From positions 329,506 through 393,505 of the forward strand of contig NZ_JAANNO010000002.1 in assembly GCF_011250645.1 (NCBI RefSeq): a stretch of DNA of 64,000 nucleotides, in the 5' to 3' direction. Under the pieces are notes generated by a model, which searched no databases, was not told the origin of the DNA, and saw nothing but the letters and a program-made list of their open reading frames with translations. Origin of the DNA: Motilibacter aurantiacus (GTDB taxonomy: Bacteria > Actinomycetota > Actinomycetes > Motilibacterales > Motilibacteraceae). Positions 55,176-63,196 of the stretch are shown here, piece by piece. Position 1 is the stretch's first letter. Every line of letters starts with the position of its first letter. Both the position numbers and the translations under genes were made by a program.

Positions 55176-56189
55176 TTGCGCATCAACACCAAGGCACCGC
55201 TTCGCGTGAGCTTCGCCGGCGGCGGCACCGACGTGTCCCCGTTCCCCGAGTCCGAGGGCGGCGCGGTGCTGTCCGCGACCATCGACCGCTACGCGTACGG
55301 CAGCCTCTCCCCACGCGGCGACGACCAGGTCTGCATCGAGTCCGTGGACTACGGGCTGTCGGTGGACTTCGGGATCAAGGACAGCGTGGCCTTCGACGGC
55401 AAGCTCGACCTCGCGAAAGCGGCGGTGCGCAAGCTCTGCGGCGACGACGACTGCGGCTTCGACCTCTTCCTGCACAGCAACGCGCCGCCCGGGTCCGGGC
55501 TCGGCTCGTCCTCCACGATGATGGTCGCTCTCATCGGCCTGCTCGTGGAGCGCTCACGGGCCCGCCTCTCCGACTACGAGATCGCCCAGCTCGCCTACTC
55601 CCTCGAGCGGGAGGACCTCGGCATCAAGGGCGGCCTGCAGGACCAGTACGCGGCGGTGTTCGGCGGGTTCAACTACATCGAGTTCTTCGGCGACCACGTG
55701 GTGGTGAACCCACTGCGGGTGAAGGAGAGCACCGTCAACGAGCTCGAGCACAACCTGCTCCTCTGCTATACGGGCATCACCCGTGAGGGCAAGCACATCA
55801 TCGACGACCAGACCGGGCGCGTCACCGCCGGCGAGGCGAGGACCGTCGACGCGCTGCGCGCCCAGAAGCGGCTGGCGCTGGAGATGAAGCGGGCGCTGCT
55901 GCGCGACGAGCTCGACAGCTTCGGGTCCCTGCTCGGCTCCGCCTGGGAGCACAAGAAGCAGATGTCACCGCGGATCAGCACCCCCTTCATCGACGAGGCC
56001 TACGACGCGGCCCGACGCAACGGGGCGCTGGGTGGGAAGGTCACCGGGGCCGGCGGGGGCGGCTACCTGCTGCTCTACTGCGACTTCCGGCGCAAGCACC
56101 GCGTCGCCGAGGCGCTCCTCGCACTGGGCGCGACCGTCACCGAGTTCTCCTTCGAGTCCCGAGGCCTCATGACATGGAGGGTCCCGTGA
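55176..56189 (+). CDS. hddA: D-glycero-alpha-D-manno-heptose-7-phosphate kinase HddA
   Basis: A 337-residue GHMP kinase. The family opening 'RINTKAPLRVSFAGGGTDVS' is followed by the Gly-rich ATP loop 'APPGSGLGSSSTMMVALIGL', 'EREDLGIKGGLQDQYAAVFG' and motif 3 'NGALGGKVTGAGGGGYLLLY'. It phosphorylates heptose-7-phosphate at C1 alpha, on the route to GDP-heptose. TTG 55176 was chosen because GGAGGAG lies six bases upstream and it gives exactly the family N terminus; GTG 55122 is the alternative. The end overlaps gmhA by GTGA. HddA is a marker of GDP-activated heptose in S-layer and capsule glycans. Confidence 0.88.
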   Translation: MRINTKAPLRVSFAGGGTDVSPFPESEGGAVLSATIDRYAYGSLSPRGDDQVCIESVDYGLSVDFGIKDSVAFDGKLDLAKAAVRKLCGDDDCGFDLFLHSNAPPGSGLGSSSTMMVALIGLLVERSRARLSDYEIAQLAYSLEREDLGIKGGLQDQYAAVFGGFNYIEFFGDHVVVNPLRVKESTVNELEHNLLLCYTGITREGKHIIDDQTGRVTAGEARTVDALRAQKRLALEMKRALLRDELDSFGSLLGSAWEHKKQMSPRISTPFIDEAYDAARRNGALGGKVTGAGGGGYLLLYCDFRRKHRVAEALLALGATVTEFSFESRGLMTWRVP

Positions 56190-56785
56190 GCCAGGACCGG
56201 TGGGCCACGACCCTGCAGGCGAGGATCGACCAGAGCCTGCGCACGACCGAGCAACTGCTCGAACCTCACGTCATGGAGACCGTCGCGCGCATCTGCGACC
56301 TGCTGCTGACGTGCCTGCGCAACGACGGCAAGGCGATCTTCTTCGGCAACGGCGGCTCCGCGACCGAGGCCCAGCACCTGTCGGCCGAGCTGCTCGGCCG
56401 CTTCTACCTCGACCGGCCGGCGCTGCCCTCCGTCAGCCTCGCGGACAACACAGCGGCCATGACCGCCATCGGGAACGACTACAGCTATCCCGACGTCTTC
56501 TCCCGACAGATCGTCGGGATCGGGCGGCCCGGTGACGTCGCCTTCGGGCTCACGACGAGCGGCGACAGCGTCAACGTCGTCCGGGCCCTGGAGGCCGCCA
56601 AGGGCAACGGGCTGCTGACCGTGGCCTTCACCGGCGCACGGGGCGGCCGCGCCGCGCAGATCGCGCACGAAGCCTTCCGCGCCCCCTCCGAGGACACCCC
56701 CAGGGTGCAGGAGGCGCACCTGCTCGTCGGGCACACCATGTGCGAGATCGTCGAGGCAGAGCTGTTCGGCGCGGCCGCCGGGTGA
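56186..56785 (+). CDS. gmhA: sedoheptulose-7-phosphate isomerase GmhA
   Basis: A 199-residue SIS-domain protein: 'AIFFGNGGSATEAQHLSAEL', 'SLADNTAAMTAIGNDYSYPD', 'VAFGLTTSGDSVNVVRALEA' (phosphate-binding SxS) and 'VQEAHLLVGHTMCEIVEAEL', whose His/Glu pair is catalytic in this family. It converts sedoheptulose-7-phosphate to D-glycero-D-manno-heptose-7-phosphate. GTG 56186 has GGAGG five bases upstream and overlaps the hddA stop; its own stop overlaps the next gene (GTGA). Works directly upstream of HddA. Confidence 0.93.
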   Translation: MSQDRWATTLQARIDQSLRTTEQLLEPHVMETVARICDLLLTCLRNDGKAIFFGNGGSATEAQHLSAELLGRFYLDRPALPSVSLADNTAAMTAIGNDYSYPDVFSRQIVGIGRPGDVAFGLTTSGDSVNVVRALEAAKGNGLLTVAFTGARGGRAAQIAHEAFRAPSEDTPRVQEAHLLVGHTMCEIVEAELFGAAAG

Positions 56786-57390
56786 CGCCTGCACCGACGG
56801 CGCCCGCGCGCGCGTCCCCCGCGCTGCGCGGGAGGCCCTTCCTCGACACGGTGTTCCTCGACCGCGACGGGACGCTCAACGTCAAGGCCGACGAGGGCCG
56901 TTACGTGACCTCACCGGCCGACCTGGTCATGCTGCCCGGGGCCGTGGACGCCGTGCGGCGGCTCAACGCCACGGGAGCGCGGGTGATCGTGGTGACCAAC
57001 CAGCGCGGCGTCGCCCGGGGGCTCATGTCCCGGCAGGACCTGGACCGGGTGCACGACCGGCTGCACAGCCTGCTGGCGGCGGGGGGCGCCCGGGTCGACG
57101 CCGTGCTGGCATGCCCGCACGCCGCCGACAGCTGCGACTGCCGCAAGCCGCTGCCCGGGCTGGTGACGCAGGCGGCGGACCGGTTCGCCGGCCTGTCCCC
57201 CACGCGCTCGGCGATGGTGGGCGACGCGGACAGTGACGTGGAGCTCGGCCTACGCCTCGGGATGCTCACCGTGCGTCTCGGGACCGAGGCTGCGCGCAAG
57301 CCCCTCGCCGACCACACCGTCCCCACGCTCGCGGCGGCCGTCGAGGTGCTCGCGCCGCTCGTCGTGAAAGGCCCCCGAGGCGCTCACTGA
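56782..57390 (+). CDS. gmhB: D-glycero-D-manno-heptose-1,7-bisphosphate 7-phosphatase GmhB-type
   Basis: A 202-residue HAD phosphatase. The DxD motif 'VFLDRDGTLNVKADEGRYVT' is followed by 'ARVIVVTNQRGVARGLMSRQ', the zinc-binding Cys/His loop 'ACPHAADSCDCRKPLPGLV' that distinguishes HisB/GmhB enzymes, and 'RSAMVGDADSDVELGLRLGM'. It removes the 7-phosphate from the HddA product. It starts at GTG 56782 by GTGA overlap with gmhA. The three heptose genes form one coupled unit; the nucleotidyltransferase (HddC) needed for GDP-heptose is not in this window. Confidence 0.9.
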   Translation: MTPAPTAPARASPALRGRPFLDTVFLDRDGTLNVKADEGRYVTSPADLVMLPGAVDAVRRLNATGARVIVVTNQRGVARGLMSRQDLDRVHDRLHSLLAAGGARVDAVLACPHAADSCDCRKPLPGLVTQAADRFAGLSPTRSAMVGDADSDVELGLRLGMLTVRLGTEAARKPLADHTVPTLAAAVEVLAPLVVKGPRGAH

Positions 57391-57592
57391 GAGTCGTGCG
57401 GGAGCGCTGATACGCGCGCGCTAGCCCGGACGAGCAGGACGTCCCGGACGCCATGGTCACTTTGGGTGACTCACTCGAAGGCACCTGGCAAGCGCATGAA
57501 CAGTCCGTAACATCGTTCTCGGTTGCCGCGGGGGACCGTAGGGTCATCCTCGACTCCGACGAACACGACCCGACCTCAGGGGGTGCGTTCCA

Positions 57593-58858
57593 TTGCTGGA
57601 CACTGTCCAGACGACGCTCGCGGAGGTCATGCACGACCTCGGTCAGGGCTCCTGGAGAGAGGTCCTCCCCGTCGGGGTCGCCGGCCTCGTGGTCTGGTCC
57701 CTCTGGGTCTACCGCTTCGTGCTCTCCCGTCGCGCGCACCCGGTCGTGAACGACTTCCGCACCACCACCTCCGTGGTCGTCCCGTCCTACCGCGAGGACC
57801 CCGAGACGCTGCTGCGCTGCCTGCGCTCCTGGCTGGCGCAGGACCCGACCGAGGTGCTCGTCGTCGTCGACGTCGCCGACGCCGACTGCATGGAGGCGCT
57901 GGCCACGGTCGAGGACCCGCGGCTGCGGGTCATCCGGTTCGCCCACCACGGCAAGCGCTCCGCCCTCGGGGTCGGCATCCGGGCCGCCAAGGGCGAGATC
58001 CTCGTGCTCTGCGACTCCGACACCTCCTGGACCCCCGGGCTGCTGGACGCCGTGCAGATGCCCTTCGTCGACCCCACGGTGGGCGCGGTCAGCACGCAGC
58101 AGAACGTCTACCAGCGCACCACGAGCATCTGGCGCCGCGTCGCCGACTGGCTCGTCAACCTGCGCTACCTGGACTACGTCCCGGCCATGGGCCGCGCCGG
58201 GGCCGTCGCCTGCGTCTCGGGCCGGACCGCGGTCTACCGCCGGTCGGCCGTGATGCCGGTCCTGCAGCACCTCGAGCACGAGTTCTTCCTCGGCAAGCGG
58301 TGCGTCTCCGGCGACGACGGGAGGCTGACCTGGCTCGTCCTGGCCTCGGGCTTCAAGACTGTCCACCAGAGCAGCGCCAAGGCCCTGTCGATGTTCCCGG
58401 ACACCTTCCGCGCCTTCGCCAAGCAGCGCATCCGCTGGAGCCGCAACTCCTACCGGACGTACCTGACGGCGCTGTGGAAGGGCTGGCTGTGGCGGGTCCC
58501 CTTCATCACCAAGGTGACCGTCCTGCAGATCCTGCTGACGCCGCTGACCATGGGGCTGACGCTGGGCTACCTGTTCTTCTCCCGGCTCGACTTCAGCTCC
58601 GGCGTGGGCAAGGGCATCCTGATCGCGGCCGCCTGGCTGCTCATCGGCCGCGGCATCCGCGGCGCCGCACACCTGCGCCGTCACCCGCAGGAGCTGCTGC
58701 TGCTGCCCGTCGTCGCGGTCGTGGTCGTGCTCATCGCCCTGCCGATCAAGCTCTACGCGTTCGCCACCATGAACAAGCAGGGCTGGCTGACACGCTCGAC
58801 CGACTCCGTGGGCGCCGAGGCCCAGGGGTCGTCCACCCTCGCGCCCGAGCCGGCCTGA
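57593..58858 (+). CDS. membrane GT2 synthase (hyaluronan/Alg8-like)
   Basis: A 421-residue protein with one N-terminal helix ('VAGLVVWSLWVYRFVLSRRA'), a cytoplasmic GT-A domain and three to four C-terminal helices. The processive signature is intact: 'TSVVVPSYREDPETLLRCLR', 'VVDVADADCMEALATVEDPR', 'EILVLCDSDTSWTPGLLDAV', 'CVSGDDGRLTWLVLASGFKT' and 'FAKQRIRWSRNSYRTYLTAL' (QxxRW). The layout fits hyaluronan synthase, Alg8 or NodC-like enzymes that polymerise and export in one step. TTG 57593 is the likely start (purine run nine bases upstream). TAGGGT at 57539-57544 may be a -10 of its own promoter, with a weak -35. The beta-helix genes follow directly. Confidence 0.88.
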   Translation: MLDTVQTTLAEVMHDLGQGSWREVLPVGVAGLVVWSLWVYRFVLSRRAHPVVNDFRTTTSVVVPSYREDPETLLRCLRSWLAQDPTEVLVVVDVADADCMEALATVEDPRLRVIRFAHHGKRSALGVGIRAAKGEILVLCDSDTSWTPGLLDAVQMPFVDPTVGAVSTQQNVYQRTTSIWRRVADWLVNLRYLDYVPAMGRAGAVACVSGRTAVYRRSAVMPVLQHLEHEFFLGKRCVSGDDGRLTWLVLASGFKTVHQSSAKALSMFPDTFRAFAKQRIRWSRNSYRTYLTALWKGWLWRVPFITKVTVLQILLTPLTMGLTLGYLFFSRLDFSSGVGKGILIAAAWLLIGRGIRGAAHLRRHPQELLLLPVVAVVVVLIALPIKLYAFATMNKQGWLTRSTDSVGAEAQGSSTLAPEPA

Positions 58859-58933
58859 ACCGGCGGCGCGCACATGGCGTACTCCCTGGCAACCCCCCTG
58901 CACGCGCCCACATCAACAGGTAGGACGATCCTC

Positions 58934-60901
58934 GTGTCCCTTCTGCGCCGCGGCTGCGCGCTCCTTCCCCTGACCCTGCTCGGCTCGGTGGCGCTGGGGG
59001 GCGCCGCGACCGGCACGGCTTCCGCCGCCGACGCCAAGCCGTGGGACGCCGCGCCGCCGGCGCAGTACCAGGGGGACGCCGACCACGAGGCGGCGCTGGT
59101 CCAGGCCGAGGAGGAGCGCATCCTGGCGGTGCGGCGCAACGTCTCGCTCTTCCGCTGGCAGAAGCAGGACGTCTACCGCCAGGGCCAGGCCTACCGGGAC
59201 GAGCCCAACGGCAACACGGTGATCCTGGTCCCCAAGACCAACCGTGCGGCCTACACCGTGGCCGACCTCGTCGCGCGCAAGGTCGTCACCAAGCAGGGCG
59301 ACGGGGGCTACCTGCTCGAGGACAACCTCTTCCTGCCGCCGAAGTCCACGCTCTCGCTCGGCGGCCTCGACGGGCCGCTGCGCCTGCGCAGCGGGGCCGA
59401 CGGGACGTTCGTCAGCATCGTGTCCATCGGCGGCACGCTGGACCTGGCCGGCACCGAGCAGCAGCCGCTCGTCATCCAGAGCTGGGACCCGCAGAGCAAC
59501 AAGCCCGACACGGTCACGAACGACGGCCGCGCCTACATCCGGGCCATCGGTGGCGAGGCGCGGATCCGGCACGCCCAGGTCTCCGACCTCGGCTTCTGGA
59601 GCGGCTCGACCGCCGGCGTGGCTCTGACCGGCACCGACCGGACCAACGCCATCGACCCGACCCGCATCAACTCCGGCGAGCCGGCCAAGCCGTCCGGCAA
59701 GACCGAGCGCAACGCGGCCCGCGACGCCCGCCGGCAGGAGCAGGCGCAGAACGACATCCTGGCCCGCAACGGCATCAAGCCGCTGGAGACGATGGACGAC
59801 CCGGAGTTCGCCACCGACGAGGACACCTACGTCTCCGGCGAGATCTCCGACAGCACGTTCACCGGCAACGCCTTCGGCCTCTTCGTGTCCGGCGCGACGT
59901 CGCTGAGCATCACCGACACCGTCATCGAGCGCAGCCTGGTCGACGGCCTCGTCCTGCACCGCTACGTGGCCAGCGGCTCGATCGAGCGGACGACGTCCAA
60001 GCTCAACGGCGGCGCCGGGTTCACCCTCGCCCGCGCGGCCCAGCACATCAACATCCAGGACTCCACCGCCGAGGCCAACCGCGGTGACGGGTTCTACCTG
60101 TCCGGCGAGGCGTTGGCCGACGGCCCCTCCGTCACCGGCGCGCAGACGAACCCGTGGGGCTCCAACACCGTCGCCAACAGCTACTCGCGCAACAACGGCC
60201 ACAACGGGGTCGAGGTCGTCGGCGGCATCAACCTCGACGTCAACAACAACGAGATCACCGGCAACGACATGGGCATCGTCGTGCGCTCGGGCGCGTCCAA
60301 GGTGAGCGTCACCGCGAACCGGCTGATGGACAACGCACGGCACTCGGTGTCGCTCCGCGACGGCGTGACCGAGGCGACGGTCAGCGGCAACGCGATCAGC
60401 GGCGGCTCGACGGGCATCTACGTCCGCGCCTCCGTCGCCGAGGTCCTCGGCAACACGGTCAAGGACGCCGAGGGCCACGGCGTCTCCTTCGTGGGCGCGG
60501 TGGCCGGCTCGTCGGTGACCAACAACTTCCTCGCGGGCAAGGGCTCGAGCGCGCTCGACGACCACCGGGCGAGCGGACGGGTCGAGGTCACCGACAACGT
60601 GACCTCCGGCTGGGTCGACACCAGCAGCGTGTGGGTCAAGCTCAAGAGCTGGATCCACCCGATGACGCTGATCTGGCTGTTCATCGCGTTCCTGATCATC
60701 TTCACGGCCGCCCGCGGCCGCCGGGCCCGTGGCGTCATGGGCGCCCCCTACTCCGCACAGCTGCCGCACCAGGTCACCGCGGCCACCGCGTACGGCGAGG
60801 AGATCGGCCGCGTGCCGACCGCGCGCACCATTGACATCCGCAAGGCCAACGGCATCAAGCGGACGGGCAGCTCGCACGACGACGACATGGCGATCGTGTG
60901 A
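58934..60901 (+). CDS. secreted beta-helix protein with C-terminal membrane anchor
   Basis: A 655-residue protein. From GTG 58934 (AGGA eight bases upstream; ATG 58874 is possible) it has a signal peptide ('LLPLTLLGSVALGGAATGTA'), an N-terminal domain (about 35-200), a charged segment around 260-285, and a right-handed parallel beta-helix: 'ISDSTFTGNAFGLFVSGATS', 'VDGLVLHRYVASGSIERTTS', 'HNGVEVVGGINLDVNNNEIT' and 'HSVSLRDGVTEATVSGNAIS'. The helix ends in a membrane segment ('MTLIWLFIAFLIIFTAARG') and a cytoplasmic tail. The coil order resembles AlgG-type epimerases, but the DPHD catalytic motif is absent. It may modify or guide the polymer made by the GT2 next to it. Confidence 0.85.
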   Translation: MSLLRRGCALLPLTLLGSVALGGAATGTASAADAKPWDAAPPAQYQGDADHEAALVQAEEERILAVRRNVSLFRWQKQDVYRQGQAYRDEPNGNTVILVPKTNRAAYTVADLVARKVVTKQGDGGYLLEDNLFLPPKSTLSLGGLDGPLRLRSGADGTFVSIVSIGGTLDLAGTEQQPLVIQSWDPQSNKPDTVTNDGRAYIRAIGGEARIRHAQVSDLGFWSGSTAGVALTGTDRTNAIDPTRINSGEPAKPSGKTERNAARDARRQEQAQNDILARNGIKPLETMDDPEFATDEDTYVSGEISDSTFTGNAFGLFVSGATSLSITDTVIERSLVDGLVLHRYVASGSIERTTSKLNGGAGFTLARAAQHINIQDSTAEANRGDGFYLSGEALADGPSVTGAQTNPWGSNTVANSYSRNNGHNGVEVVGGINLDVNNNEITGNDMGIVVRSGASKVSVTANRLMDNARHSVSLRDGVTEATVSGNAISGGSTGIYVRASVAEVLGNTVKDAEGHGVSFVGAVAGSSVTNNFLAGKGSSALDDHRASGRVEVTDNVTSGWVDTSSVWVKLKSWIHPMTLIWLFIAFLIIFTAARGRRARGVMGAPYSAQLPHQVTAATAYGEEIGRVPTARTIDIRKANGIKRTGSSHDDDMAIV

Positions 60902-62145
60902 CCTTGCGCCTCTTCGGACGGGAGCTGCAGCGCCCGTCCCGGCAGTCCGTGCCGCCCTTCCTCGCCGGCGTCGGGGTCACGGCCGTCCTGCTGATCGGTG
61001 CGAGCGCACTCGCCGACAGCGGCAGCGACGACGTGGGGGCCGACCTGGGCGCCGTGGGCCCGCAGCCCGCGGCCTCGGTCAGCCCCTCCCCGACCCCGGA
61101 CAGCTGGGCGGCGGCGGACCCGTCCGCGGACGTCACCCCGTACGCCGTCGACGAGGTGCCGTCGCTCGACGAGCTCCCCGACGAGGGCGAGCAGGCACCC
61201 AGCGACGCCCCGGCCACTGACCGGCAGGCGAGCCAGACGGGCGACGCCGGTGACCCGTCGTGCCCCGCCCCGACCGTCACGGTCGCGACGTCGGACGAGC
61301 TCGTCTCGGCGCTGGGGACGGCGCAGGCGGGCGACAGCATCGCCCTGGCGCCGGGGACGTACGTCGGGGAGTTCGTCGCGACCGGCGCGGGGACGCCGGA
61401 CCAGCCCATCGCGCTCTGCGGCCCGGCCGATGCCGTGCTGGAGGGCGAGGGGCCCGACGGCGACTACGTGCTCCATCTCGACGGGGTCTCGCACTGGCGC
61501 GTCGCCGGCTTCACCGTGCGCAACGGGCAGAAGGGCGTGATGGCGGACGGCGCCACATCGACCGTCATCTCCGGCCTGACGGTCGAGGACATCGGCGACG
61601 AGGCCATCCACCTGCGCGCGTTCTCCACGGACAACGTCGTCGAGGGCAACACCGTCCGGCGCACCGGGCTGCGCAAGCCGAAGTTCGGCGAGGGCATCTA
61701 CATCGGCACGGCCAAGAGCAACTGGTGCGACGTCTCCGACTGCGAGCCCGACCGCTCCGACCGCAACGTGGTGCGCGGCAACACGATCTCCGCGACGACC
61801 GCGGAGGCGGTCGACATCAAGGAGGGCACCACCGGCGGCAAGCTCCTCGACAACACCTTCGACGGGTCCGCCATCGAGGAGGACGGCGCGGACTCCTGGG
61901 TGGACGTCAAGGGCAACGAGTGGGTCGTCGCCGGCAACACGGGCGTGGACAGCCCTGAGGACGGCTTCCAGACGCACACGATCCTCGACGGCTGGGGCAC
62001 CGGCAACGTCTTCCGCGACAACGTCGCGCAGGTCAACGGTGCCGGCCACGGGTTCTCGTTCACGCCGGCGAACGACAACCGCGTCACGTGCGACAACACG
62101 GTGTCCGGCGCGCGGCAGGGCCTGGCGAACGTCCCCTGCCGGTGA
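60898..62145 (+). CDS. exported right-handed beta-helix protein (PelL/NosD-like)
   Basis: A 415-residue protein starting at GTG 60898 by GTGA overlap. It has one N-terminal hydrophobic segment ('VPPFLAGVGVTAVLLIGASA') acting as signal or anchor, an acidic Pro/Ser/Asp-rich spacer of about 80 residues, and a beta-helix: 'SIALAPGTYVGEFVATGAGT', 'HWRVAGFTVRNGQKGVMADG', 'DEAIHLRAFSTDNVVEGNTV' and 'AVDIKEGTTGGKLLDNTFDG'. Two Cys pairs could form disulphides ('NWCDVSDCEPD' and 'VTCDNTV...VPC'). This is the PelL/pectate-lyase superfamily layout; catalysis is unproven. Works with the preceding beta-helix protein by context only. Confidence 0.85.
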   Translation: MTLRLFGRELQRPSRQSVPPFLAGVGVTAVLLIGASALADSGSDDVGADLGAVGPQPAASVSPSPTPDSWAAADPSADVTPYAVDEVPSLDELPDEGEQAPSDAPATDRQASQTGDAGDPSCPAPTVTVATSDELVSALGTAQAGDSIALAPGTYVGEFVATGAGTPDQPIALCGPADAVLEGEGPDGDYVLHLDGVSHWRVAGFTVRNGQKGVMADGATSTVISGLTVEDIGDEAIHLRAFSTDNVVEGNTVRRTGLRKPKFGEGIYIGTAKSNWCDVSDCEPDRSDRNVVRGNTISATTAEAVDIKEGTTGGKLLDNTFDGSAIEEDGADSWVDVKGNEWVVAGNTGVDSPEDGFQTHTILDGWGTGNVFRDNVAQVNGAGHGFSFTPANDNRVTCDNTVSGARQGLANVPCR

Positions 62146-62735
62146 GCCGTTCGCGGCTGACCGGCGCCCTCGCCGCCCTCGCCGCGCTGGCCGGGCTCGC
62201 GCTCGTCCTGCTGGTCGACCGTTTCGTGGACGCGGAGTCCCCGTCGTACGTCGTGCTCGGCCTCGTGGACGAGCCGGCGCACCTCACCACGGCCGCGCTC
62301 GGTCTCGGAGCGCTCGCGGCGCTGCTCCGGCGGCCGCTGCCCCCGGCTTTCGCGCTCGCGGCGCTCGCGGCGGCGGTGCTCATCGACGCCGACCACGTGC
62401 CGGACGCGATCTTCGACTCCCAGATCCTGACCGCGGGAACGCCGCGGCCCTACACCCACTCGGTGGCGACGGTGGCCGTCGCGGCCCTGGCGACGGCGGC
62501 CCTGCGCGGGCGGGCCCGCCTCGTCGCGGGCGGGGTCGCCACCGGGGTCGCGCTGCACCTGCTCCGCGACCTCGCCACGGCGCCGGTGGCGCTCTGGTGG
62601 CCGCTCTCCTCGGGCGGCGTCACGATGCCCTACGCCGCCTACGTCGTCGCTCTGGTCGTCTTCACCGCGCTGGTGGCGGCGGGGGCGACCCGAGCGGCGA
62701 CGCCGCGGAGGCCGGCGGGTCAGGACCGCGAGTAG
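62142..62735 (+). CDS. YdjM-like membrane metal-dependent hydrolase
   Basis: A 197-residue protein starting at GTG 62142, overlapping the preceding stop (GTGA). About five hydrophobic segments hold a conserved metal-site pattern: 'LGLVDEPAHLTTAALGLGAL', 'AVLIDADHVPDAIFDSQIL', 'GTPRPYTHSVATVAVAALAT' and 'ALHLLRDLATAPVALWWPLS'. The Glu/His, Asp-x-Asp-His and Thr-His-Ser residues are those of the YdjM/DUF457 family of membrane-bound hydrolases. Its presence at the end of a polysaccharide operon suggests action on a lipid-linked intermediate, which is inference. The last 16 bases overlap the cupin gene on the other strand. Confidence 0.78.
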   Translation: MSRSRLTGALAALAALAGLALVLLVDRFVDAESPSYVVLGLVDEPAHLTTAALGLGALAALLRRPLPPAFALAALAAAVLIDADHVPDAIFDSQILTAGTPRPYTHSVATVAVAALATAALRGRARLVAGGVATGVALHLLRDLATAPVALWWPLSSGGVTMPYAAYVVALVVFTALVAAGATRAATPRRPAGQDRE

Positions 62736-63088
62736 TCGTCCTCGATGCGCTCGATGTCGTCCTCGTCGAACCAGCCGTACGCCACCTCGAGGAAGCGCGC
62801 AGACGCGGTGCCCTCGTTGCCCACCCGGTGGGTCACGCCCCGGGGGATCCAGACCTGCTCCCCCACCGCCGGCGACCAGCGCCGGCCGTCGATCTCGACG
62901 TAGAGGCCCGCGTCCAGGATCTGCCAGGACTCGTCACGCGTGGTGTGGCGCTGCAGCGACAGGCGGTGGCCCGGCTCCACGGTGATCACCTTGACGGTGA
63001 CCGTCTCGTTCAGCGCCAGCCGCTCGAAGCGCCCCCACGGCCGCTCGTCGACCAGAGCCTCCGGGCGCTCCGCCACCTGCTCCGTCAC
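62720..63088 (-). CDS. mannose-6-phosphate isomerase type II C-terminal-like cupin
   Basis: A 122-residue protein, only the cupin part of bifunctional PMI/GMP enzymes: 'DERPWGRFERLALNETVTVK', 'ITVEPGHRLSLQRHTTRDES', 'QILDAGLYVEIDGRRWSPAV' and 'EQVWIPRGVTHRVGNEGTAS'. Metal ligands His ('LQRHTTRDE' region), Glu and His ('VTHRVGN') are present. Such stand-alone cupins interconvert mannose-6-phosphate and fructose-6-phosphate, feeding GDP-mannose. GTG 63088 was chosen because GAGGAGG lies six bases upstream. Its 3' end overlaps the YdjM-like gene by 16 bases. Confidence 0.85.
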   Translation of the reverse strand: MTEQVAERPEALVDERPWGRFERLALNETVTVKVITVEPGHRLSLQRHTTRDESWQILDAGLYVEIDGRRWSPAVGEQVWIPRGVTHRVGNEGTASARFLEVAYGWFDEDDIERIEDDYSRS

Positions 63089-63137
63089 GTCGGTCCTCCT
63101 CTTCCTCACGGCTCGTACGGACGCAGGGTATGCGGCC

Positions 63138-63162
63138 CAGATGTCGAGCGATCGACAATCTG
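63138..63162 (-). terminator. possible weak terminator
   Basis: A 10-bp stem with one bulged base and a GCGA tetraloop, 34 bases after the stop of the thioredoxin-like gene and upstream of the cupin gene. No T tract. Confidence 0.35.
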
Positions 63163-63196
63163 AAGAAGGTCACCGAAAGTGTGTAATTGTCGGCGC

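Noticed and set aside
57453-57749. A 98-codon open frame upstream of and overlapping the GT2 synthase start
   Set aside because: It lacks a ribosome binding site and third-position GC bias in its unique part, and its 3' two-thirds is an out-of-frame reading of the GT2 gene.
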